DNA from: Phoronis ovalis
Lineage: Eukaryota; Phoronida; Phoronidae
Reading direction: 5' to 3'
DNA length: 20,232 bases
Assembly (NCBI GenBank): GCA_028565635.1
Contig: JAOXYB010005234.1
Coordinates: 1-20,232, forward strand
Shown here: one piece after another, positions 1-9,000 of the stretch
Layout: every line of letters starts with the position of its first letter
Position numbering within the stretch: position 1 is the stretch's first letter
Program-made: the position numbers and the translations under genes
The notes under the pieces: model-generated
Databases searched by the model: none
Seen by the model: only the letters and a program-made list of their open reading frames with translations
What the model was told of the DNA's origin: nothing

Positions 1-2093
1 CATGCATTATAATCTGGTTTATCATTGTGGGGTACTCTTATTCAAAATGACTGTATCTGCTGTCTGATGTGTTACCCGACCGTATTTTTAGATGGGTATA
101 TGCAGCTCAAACTCAAAATATCCACTCATTTTTAGGGGTTTCTGTCACAAAAAAAGACCAATTTTTTAGATTTTTTCTTGAAAAAGTTCCCTGAAATTGC
201 TACTTTTCAATAAAATCGAAAAAAAATGACATATTTTTAGGGTTTGTTGAAAAGTGGACCAATCTCTATGGGCATTTCTGTGAAAAATCAATCCATTTTT
301 AGGGATTAATTTGTGACCCATTTGGTCTACCAACCTATGGCCTTCTTAGAACCACCTTTGAATCGTCCAAGTAGTGCTTAGACTTTGCAGCTATAAATGC
401 AAAATGACATGCCTTCTCAGGCCATATTGGAAGTAATGTGAGTCAATATTATACATAACCTGTACTTACTCTGTACTGAATATGGAGTTGAACAGCTAAA
501 AACTGACGCAGTTATTGCGAGACAAAAAGTGTTACGCGCGGTAAAAAAAGTAGAAGATTCGTACCAGCATTTGACCTACTTGTCAAGGTCATTTTAAAAT
601 ATCATCTAGCCACTAAGCTATGGCTTTCCTAGAACCTTTGAATCGTCCAGGCAGCGCTTCATCTTCGCGGCGATAGATGCAACGTTATGTGCCCTCTTGG
701 GAACAAACATGGCTGCCAGTCAGCCATATTGATGTAATCTGTGTCAAAATTACAATAGCCTGTACTGGTACCTGCACTTACTCTGCACCAAATAAGAAGC
801 TGATCGGATAAAAACTGAAGCTGTTATTATAATGTGCCCTTTTAGGAACAAATATGGCTGCCAGTCGGCCACATTGAAAGTAATCCGGGTCAATATTATA
901 TATATCCTGTACTTATTCTGTACAGAATATGGAGCTAATCGGATAAAAACTGAAGCAGTCATTGTGAGACAAAGAAAGTGTTACGCACGGAAAAAAAAAC
1001 TTTCCAAGAATCGTTTTGGCATTTGACCTACTTTTCAATGTCATTTTTAAATGTCACCTAGCCTATTACGCCCACCAACCTATGGGCTTCCTAAAACCAC
1101 CTTTGAATCGTCCAGGTAGCTCTTCGTCATTGCGGCTATAGACGCAACTTTACGTCAAACATGGCTGCCAGTCGGCCATATTGGAAGTAATCCGGGTGAA
1201 TATTATACATAACCTGTACTTTGACCAATATTTATTCTGTACCAAATATGGAGCTAATCGGATAAAAACTGAAGCAGTTATTGCGAGACAAAGAAAGTGT
1301 TACGAACGGCAAAAAATGTTTTAAAATGTCACCTAGTCTATTACGCCCACCAACCTATAGTCTTCCTATAACCACCTATGAATCGTCCAGATAGGGCTTT
1401 GTCTTCGCGGCTATAAACGCAATGTTACGTGTCCTCTCGAGTACAAACATGGCCATATTGAAAGTACTCTAGGTCAAAAGTACACTTAGCATGTACTGCG
1501 ACCTGGACTTACTCTGTGCCGAATATGAAACTGATCGGATAAAAACTGAAGGTCGGCTATATTGGAAATAATCTGGGTCAAAATTAAATGTAACATGTAC
1601 GTTGTCCTGTACTTACTGTGTACCGAATATATAGCTGATTGGATAAAAACTAAAGCAGTTATTGCGAGACAAAGAAAGTGTTATGCACGGCAAAAAATGT
1701 TCAAGAATCGTTGCAGCATTTGACCTACTTGTCAAGGTCATTTTAAAATGTCACCTAGCCTATTACGCCCACTAGTCTAGGGCCTTCTTAGAACCACCTT
1801 TGAATCGTCCAGGCAGTGCTGCTTTGTCTTCGCAGCTATAGACGCAATGTTACGTGCCCTCTCAGGAACAAACATGGCCGCCAGTCGGCCATATTGCAAG
1901 TAATCAAGGTCAAAAGTAAAACAGACCTGCCCTTTGACCTGTATTTACCCTGTACCGAATATGAAACTGATCGGGTAAAAACTGAAGCTGTTATCGCAAG
2001 ACAAAGAAAGTGTTACATATGACGATGACGACAACAACAACAACGCCTTCGATACGACTATATGCCCAGCCACGATGTGGATGGGCATAAAAA
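1..2093 (+). mobile_element. Long non-autonomous repeat element, copy 1 (hairpin end at 2062-2093)
   Basis: The left end (catgcattataa at base 1) matches, in reverse complement, the right end of the copy ending at 10946. Homology therefore reaches the window edge and the true border may lie outside. The element ends at 2093 with a hairpin (ATGCCCAGC at 2062-2070 and GATGGGCAT at 2080-2088) followed by AAAAA. The inside consists of degenerate nested tandem units. The landmark aatcgtcca recurs near 361, 641, 1105, 1381 and 1802. A second landmark, gataaaaactgaag or a close variant, recurs near 500, 812, 940, 1256, 1535, 1640 and 1972. No transposase, reverse transcriptase or Rep/helicase frame is seen, so it must move with help, if at all. 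It lies in an intron of the minus-strand hnRNP F/H gene. The class is unknown; a Helitron-like or other tandem-repeat-bearing mollusc element is possible but unproven. Confidence 0.8.
2062..2093 (+). repeat. Terminal hairpin of element copy 1
   Basis: ATGCCCAGC and GATGGGCAT form an 8-of-9-bp inverted repeat with a 9-nt loop, followed by AAAAA. The same structure ends the other two copies (8909-8943 and 16639-16675), so it marks the element terminus. Confidence 0.8.
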
Positions 2094-2182
2094 TCATTGT
2101 TTTAAAGTAAAACCAGGTACTTTAACACATTTTTGTAATATGAGCTTTTTAGCTTGCTTGGGTGATGGTAACTTAAAGATAC

Positions 2183-4614
2183 CTTTAATATTTCTTCCTC
2201 CACCACCTCCTCTTCCTCCAAATCTTCCTCCTCCTCCTCCTCCTCCTCCACCCCCTCCTCCTCCTCCTCCTCCCCCTCCCCCTCCTCCCATGCTCATTCC
2301 ACCTCCACCAAATCTCTCGCTACGGTCATATGGACGTGGACGACCAGATCCTCCCATTAAGCGACCACCACTACCAAATGAACTACTTGTGGCAGCACGA
2401 GTTTCTGCTAAACTACTCTTGAATATTTCTATATACCTACAAGTGCAATAAAACTGATGAAAAGTGTTGTCCAGTCATACCTAATGTAATACAATCTTTA
2501 AAAAATTCTTTTAAGGAAGAAAGAATGTTCAAGTTTATTTTTAAAGTTTTTTTACAAACACCAGGAAATGGAGCTACATGATGAAAAAATATTATTATTT
2601 ATAATATAATGAGCTGTACATAACTAAAATAGCAGAATGTTTATAGTCATCAAAATTATGTAATTTGTCAACCAACTACGATGGTGTTTCAAGAATAAAA
2701 ATGTACTGTGGAACATTGTGTAATAAAAGTTGTAGAATCCCTGTTTTCACCCACCTGCAACACCCAGTTCTCAAGTTCACCCATCCTGACTTATTCTCAC
2801 AAACAACAAGAAAGCAAGTATACCAACACACCTACCTCCCAATACCCAATGTTTCCCTTGTTGATTTCAATCCCTGTGATGGTTGTCATAGCCTCCCAAA
2901 AGCCCTCTTCTATGAAAAAGACACTTCCAAATACAAAACAAATGTTGCCTCAAGGGTTGGTTTAATAAAGCTACTTTCCCTTTATTAGTAAGCAACCAAT
3001 TTCTGTCTGATATTAATAAGAAACTCACCTCCCATTATGACGAAATTTGTAGCAGTCACTACCCAGGTCCTACGAAAGTAACCACAAAGACCCTTGTTCA
3101 CCCCTACTCTCCCTTGCACATCAAGGGCAGCCCATGTCTTTACTTGCCCTTGTTAACATCCAGGTTTTGAACTAAGAATGAACTCACCTCCCATTACTGG
3201 AATTACCCACCTCCCTCTGTCGTTACAGAGACCCGGGAGTCCCTCCAGTATACTTTACCCCTCGCCGTCACCCAGCCATAGCCCACCTGTGCCCTATGCA
3301 TTCCTTGTGCTTCATGCTAGCTTTGTCCGCAATATCTTGTGAAGCAAACTGTACATAAGCATCCCCTGTTGTTCTCCCCTGGTTGTCTTGGGGTAATGTT
3401 ATCCCATTAGGAACTATCTCCAACCCTGTTGACACCCAAGGCAACCCAATAAAGATTTACATCACAAAATAAAACAATCATCCTAATACTGATTATAGCA
3501 TTTCAACATTTCATGAATATAGACACTCACTGCATTTTTTTTTTATAACCAATTGTAATTAGATTAATATACATTTCTAAACATAGGACTTCATACGTAA
3601 TCCCCTCTTTTTTACATTTTCTAACTACTAAAGAAGCTAATTTATCACAGATAACAGAGAGAAGATAGCATCAACTAAAATTTAAGAAGTATCCCAAAAA
3701 CCAATACAGATAAACATTTGTGCACTGAATTTCAAAAGACACATACCTGAAAAGAACTGTGCAATTTCTTCTTTTGAACAACCAAACGGTAATCCACGAA
3801 GCCTTAAAACAGCATCATTGCCACTACTTGCTGGTCCACTTCTTTTAACAACCCAGTCCATTTCACTAACTTTAGATCGAAATACTGCAAAAGAGCATTG
3901 TTTTTTAAGGAAAGATACAGACTTTGGACCTTAACAAATCAAGGACAGTCACTGGATTCATTTTTTTACTGACAAGTTTCTCAATAAGTTTGAATAATCT
4001 GTTAACTGGACATTGGGACTGTCATAAATGATACTTTCTGAAGCTGTTCATGGTAAACATTTCCAAAAATGAATACACACAAATGTTTTCAAACAACAAT
4101 GTGATACAAGCTGTGAAACACATATGAAAATTGGCATGATTTGAACAATAACGCAATCTACCTTCAACATATCTCTTGCCCATATGTGCATTGTGTTTTG
4201 TTAGAGCACATTGAACATCTTCTTCCGTTTCTAACTCAACATAAGCTTCACCACTTGGCCGTCCATCACGGTTGAATGTGAAATGAACACAATTGCATCC
4301 TCTGGATATATTGCAGCCTAAAAGAACATTAGATAGTCAATACTATAACATAAAATGTTTTACAATACAGTTTCTACATATTTCAGTTGGTTGGGTCACA
4401 AGATTTATAAGACCAATTCAGTCAGGGGTTCTGTCCCATGATATGACCTATTAATATATTTCTGTTTTCTTATTTTTATGCCATTAAATGCTGAACAAGA
4501 AAGTTGGAAACATTTGTGATCATATCTACCTTCTAAAAAATTAACTACTTCATCTGCTGTAGCCGACCATGGCAGACCACGCACACGAACAACAAATCCG
4601 TCGTCACCAGACAT
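2183..4614 (-). CDS. hnRNP F/H-family RNA-binding protein (partial, 3' end outside window)
   Basis: Coding exons on the minus strand are 4614-4530, 4317-4162, 3884-3747, 3425-3287 and 2436-2183; all junctions keep phase and use GT..AG ends. They give 257 residues. RRM1 is at about 6-82 ([32 protein letters not shown]) and RRM2 at about 105-180 ([28 protein letters not shown]). The quasi-RRM signature GLPWS/GLPFG is typical of hnRNP F/H/GRSF1. A Gly-rich linker follows (SERFGGGG, then 21 Gly in a row, then [14 protein letters not shown]). A third qRRM, usual in the family, should lie beyond the left edge. The start ATG at 4614 precedes SGDDGFVV directly, and the exon begins at 4661 after tttttcag. 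These proteins bind G-runs in nuclear pre-mRNA and control splicing and polyadenylation. The exact paralogue (F, H or GRSF1-like) is not resolved. If the donor at 2182 is not used, the frame ends at a TGA at 2096-2094. Confidence 0.93.
2226..2288 (-). repeat. GGN trinucleotide tract encoding 21 consecutive glycines
   Basis: Within the last visible exon of the hnRNP F/H gene, 63 bases read as 21 Gly codons (mainly GGA with some GGG and GGT). The plus strand is almost pure pyrimidine from 2223 to 2289, with a single A at 2250. Such a tract is prone to length change and could form G-quadruplex or triplex structures. Confidence 0.9.
2437..3286 (-). promoter_or_regulatory. G-run-rich intron of the hnRNP F/H gene with decoy 5' splice sites
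   Basis: Between exons 3425-3287 and 2436-2183, the sense (minus) strand carries about 25 runs of three or more G from 3286 down to about 2740; they appear as CCC on the plus strand. The authentic donor, CACAG|GTGGGC, is weak. Two stronger-looking donors with the same sequence, ATGGGAG|GTGAGTT, lie downstream at 3187 and 3028. Using either would add a TGA after seven codons. G-runs are the known binding sites of hnRNP F/H, so self-regulation is inferred. The rest of the intron (2437-2740) is plain AT-rich sequence. Confidence 0.5.
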
Positions 4615-4661
4615 TTCCTAAATTCTATGCAAGTGCTGGTTTAATGCAACCCAACTAAGCA

Positions 4662-5518
4662 CTGAAAAACAATAAATGCAATTATCTATCTATAAATATA
4701 ATCTATTTATTATTAATTACCACACCCAATATCTGACGTATTGGTCCCAACACTTTCCTCTTCAAAAACTATTGTCTTTTGAAATTACCAAAAAACTAAG
4801 AAAATTCTCATATAGTAATTAATGCACCGATGGTATTGGTTTGTTATTCTTAAGTGAAATATTTCTTGTAGTGCAACATTTATTGAATTAACTCTATAAA
4901 GTATAAATACGAAGCAGTCCTGGGTGTCTACATTGATTTTCACCATGATCTGACTTGTTTGCAAGTGAAGATTTGTACTTTCTTAACTTGATATAAATAC
5001 AATGTCCAATGATATAAATAACGAACTAAGACCATAATTCACATTTAATAATTGTAGTATTGCTGTATCAAAAATTTCAACCGGTAATTTCATCGTACGA
5101 GTGAATTATTAAATTTAAAAGACGATAGTTTTCTAAATATTAGGACTCGGATTTCCACGGGATTTCCAGAAACTGAGAACGGCAGAATGTAAAATGTCGA
5201 CATCATAAAATGTCGACCTCATAAAATATAGAATAGAAAGACAAATATAACATGTCATTTAACAACAAGAAAGAAACTCATAGTCATATTCATGACTATT
5301 GGAGTATTGCCTTGGAGGCTTGGAGTTGGAGCATTATGATCACAACTGCTAATAAAAAGACAAATAAAACAAGAAAGAAACTCATATTGGAGCATTATGA
5401 TCACAACTGCTAACAAGAGTTTATTCATAAAAAGTAAGCAAAATACAATGACCGTAAGCAGCTAGATTGTGCAAAAATCTAAACTCTGAAAATAGTAACC
5501 AAAATGGTGGATACATAC
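4662..5518 (-). other. 5' UTR intron of the hnRNP F/H gene with small direct duplications
   Basis: This is a predicted intron between a non-coding first exon (donor gtatgtat, RC of 5518-5511) and the ATG exon (acceptor tttttcag before 4661). It holds short duplications. AAAATGTCGAC(A/C)TCATA occurs twice in tandem around 5191-5228. ggagcattatgatcacaact occurs at 5328 and again at 5389. Versions of caagaaagaaactcat occur near 5266 and 5369. Nothing coding is seen. Confidence 0.55.
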
Positions 5519-5610
5519 CCATGCCTTTGTCACGGATAACCGAGATAATTAGCTTCGCTTGTTTCCGTCGGCACTCGGAGGTGTACGCAAAGGATTGTGG
5601 GAGTTAGCTC
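5519..5610 (-). other. Probable non-coding first exon of the hnRNP F/H gene
   Basis: On the minus strand this locally more GC-rich stretch ends in GGCATGG|gtatgtat, a good 5' splice site. It lies upstream of the acceptor at 4662 that leads into the ATG exon. The 5' limit is approximate because no transcription start can be read from the sequence. It contains no long reading frame. Confidence 0.5.
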
Positions 5611-6009
5611 GCAAACAAAGAAACCCCAAAACACAATATTATTATTAAGCTTAAAAACATAAACATATTTATCCATCTAAATAGAAAACGTATGTACAAG
5701 GTTCGTAATAATACATTTTTCTATTTCAAATACAGTAAAATTTAATTAAAATGAATTGGCAAATGTGAGTGAAAGCATAATTTGGTCTGTTATGCAAATA
5801 TAAGGGTCATATTTTATTTCCGGGTTCATTTCTCAAACAATTACGGCCATCTTTGAAACGGTTGTTTTCGGAATTTGTCTAGATATATCCTTGAACATCT
5901 GAAGTAAATAATTTTAGACATTGCTGCAAAGACAACAGACACATCAAGTAAAACCATTACACTGGGCAGATGTCAGTATTGTAGATGAAACTGTGTTAAA
6001 TAGTTCGCT
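5611..6009. promoter_or_regulatory. Divergent promoter region and MOB1 5' UTR
   Basis: This gap separates the first exon of the minus-strand hnRNP F/H gene from the plus-strand MOB1 start at 6010. About 400 bp must hold both promoters. Visible candidates are an ETS-like TTCCGGG near 5818-5824 and a YY1-like AAGATGGCCG (minus strand) near 5844-5855. There is no convincing TATA box placed for either gene. Both motif calls are by eye and weak. The MOB1 5' UTR probably occupies the right part. Confidence 0.45.
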
Positions 6010-9000
6010 ATGAGCTTCTTGTTGTAAGTAGCATCTTCTCACTTCTGTCGTCTGAATCAATTTGTCAAATCGGACATCTAAAAATCGCTAAACTTGGCAA
6101 TTTCGGCCAATTTTCCCAGGTTCATTTGGAATATAATTTTAATATTGGATAGATTTTCTCAATTTAAAAGAAATGTGTTTTTAAAATGAACACATTTGAT
6201 TTTACATAGGAAAGAGGAAACAAAGAAAGGTATTGTCAGTATTGTCTGTTGTGACAAGTTTCAAAACAATGATTCATTTGATTTGTTATTAGTTATATGA
6301 CACACCTCTTCTTCCGAGCAGGCATGCGTTTCCTGTGAACTAACTCTTGGCTGATATGTTTATTATAGGTTAGTCCTGGCCCGTTCTTGCATTCTCGTCT
6401 CTTGATAATGACTAATGTACCCTGTGGTTGTGAGGCAATATAAACCCAAATCATGGAGCTTACTGTATCAATTCATTTAATGTGACCTTACTTTTTGAAC
6501 CTTCAAAAATATGTATTTCCTACTTGAGTTCATATATATCCTTCCAGTGATGCCAAGTCTCCCAGTTTGACAGGGAAATTCTGTTTGAGGACCCATCCCC
6601 CGGTTTCCCGGCTGGAATGTCATCATTTGTCCCTGTTTCAAGTCATTGGCTAATAAAGCCTACAAAAGCAGTAATTTTAGCTAAAATTGCACCAGGTTGC
6701 ATCTTAATTTTCAAAATTTTAAGGCATGCCCCCGAACCCCCTAGTAGGGCATGCCTTCACCACACTCTTGCGCCTGAGGTTCTCAAAACAAAATCTCCAG
6801 TCACATCTCAATATGTTTATATGTAATACTTTATAGTGTTGCCTGAGACATGGCTAGTATTTAATTAAAAGCAATCCCCTCTCTCAACAATCTCTAGCCT
6901 GGCATTAGTTTGTGTTTGTTGATACAAGACATGAGATTATCTTGTGTATATAACAGGGTGGACATTTATTGGTATCATATTGTAATTGTTTTCCTGTGTA
7001 GCACTTATCTTGAGTTCAAGTGTTTTAACACAACTGGTTAATGTGATTCAGGGCTAAACCAGTTCCTGTTAATGTGATAATAATTTACTAAATTTTACAT
7101 TTAATGATGGACATCCTAATACTTTCGTGATTACAGCATATTTGAAAAATGTCAGGTTACCTGAAAGGTTGGGAACATGTTATTTGTCACCAGTTGTCAT
7201 CCATTCTGTTCATTTCTTACTTCATTATATAAAAATACAACCTTTAGAAATAAGTAGACGTTATAATTAATATTGATTACCTCACTGTATCTATTGCCAT
7301 GTAAGTGATACATCAGACAAATAATACATGCCAGAAAATTTATTATATGAAATTTTACCCTTTTATGAAATTTTGTAAGGTGACGCATCTTTGAAATGAT
7401 ATACTAGTTTAAAATTGGTAGTAAATATTAATACCAGGCTCATATGTCATGTTTTGTTAAACATATTATTTTTCCTAGCTACAGTAGTCAAATATCTATG
7501 TACACCAGTAATTATATATATCAAGATTGTTTGTTACCAGAGCAATACCTTATGTTAGTATCTTAAAAAAAATGTATTTTACTAAATAGGAAGCTGGTAA
7601 TGAAAGAAATGCTAAGTAACCGATGGCCATTGTCTTCAGAAAGCATAGAATTACTTTGTAGTTTGGAGCATATGTCTAAAAAATATGTACTGCACCTATT
7701 TGTCTTGAATCAATCTGCATTTGTAGGTGGTAGTATGTATAGTGTATTAATATATAAACAGAATATATGTAAAAGAAACAAAAGGTGTGCAGGCTAATTG
7801 TGTTTAATAATAGCCCAAAATGCAATATTAGTTTAGCAAACTCCCTGCTATTCTCTATCTTGTGGTTTGAGTTTCCAGGAAACAACATGAAAGTTTGATA
7901 ACAGGCTGATGGATTTAAGCATAATTTGTATTAATGTGAAGTAAATTTTGTTTTCCGTGGTGCGTTTAAAGTAGATGTGTAAGGAAGGATTTTAGTATCA
8001 TATCGCACTATATTATGACTCCTTCTTAAAGGCACTGGCTAGACCTGATTGATTATTGATGTATTGATATGCACATCAGGCTGTCCAAGATAATTGTTAT
8101 TCTAGACCTTGGGCATGTTTGCATGTAAAACTGAAATTAATTCTTATTATGTTTAGACAACATGACCTGTGTGCACTGTATGTGGTATAATATATTTGTG
8201 CACTTAAGAGTCCCCTGCCTAGAATATTTAGAGCTGCGTGACTGCAGTTAGCTTTTTTAACCACAGAAAGCCTTCTATCTGTAAGGTTGAAAAAGTAGAA
8301 TTCTGTGTGGAAGAAATGATTATAAATTAGATAATGGTTATATATATATATGTCCATTACATAAATATCTTGAGTGTAAGAATCATAGTTAGACCATTAC
8401 TGGTCCAGTAATTAACATGTAAATACCCATATATTTTTTGTAGACACAAATAGACCTATCAAACTTGTCCAGTTATAATTAAATGTGCTAACTGTTCATG
8501 CTGTGTAATTGTGTTCCATATTTTATTAAATCAACATGCGAGGCATTAACTGCTTGTATGAATATAAAGTAAAACAAATCTCATCATTGATTACCAGGTT
8601 TGCTCTGTAGACATAATACATGTCTTTTTTATTTTTCTAACAGTGGAAATCGAAATAATAAAACATTTAAACCAAAGAAAAACATTCCTGAAGGAACTCA
8701 CCAGTATGATTTGATGAAACATGCTGCAGCTACCTTGGGTAGTGGAAATTTGCGAATGGCAGTAGTTTTACCAGAAGGAGAGGACCTCAATGAATGGGTG
8801 GCTGTAAACAGTGAGTTATTCTCCGTACGAAGATGTATAGATGTATGATTTCATCAAACTGTTTTAAGACTCTTTGCTAGATCACATGTTTTGTACCCAT
8901 AGTTATACTTTTTATGCCCATCCACATAGTGGTAGATGGGCATATTGTCGTAGTGAAGGCGTCGTTGTTGTCATCGTCGTCGTATGTAACACTTTCTTTG

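Noticed and set aside
361-1810. Regularly spaced repeats considered as a CRISPR array or satellite
   Set aside because: Units are hundreds of bases long, irregular and degenerate, in an animal genome, and lie within a bounded element with matching copies elsewhere.
750-2022. Open frames of 64-70 codons with phrases such as TASVFIR or KTEAVI(A/V)RQRKCY
   Set aside because: They repeat with the tandem units of the element, occur on both strands and in all three copies, and match no protein family; they are translated repeat.
2062-2451. Proline-rich plus-strand frame of 129 codons
   Set aside because: It is the antisense of the hnRNP F/H Gly-rich exon and intron; the minus strand has the RRM motif and splice sites.
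2665-2988. Plus-strand frame of 107 codons in the hnRNP F/H intron
   Set aside because: No domain or codon signal; it is explained by the C-rich antisense of the G-run cluster.
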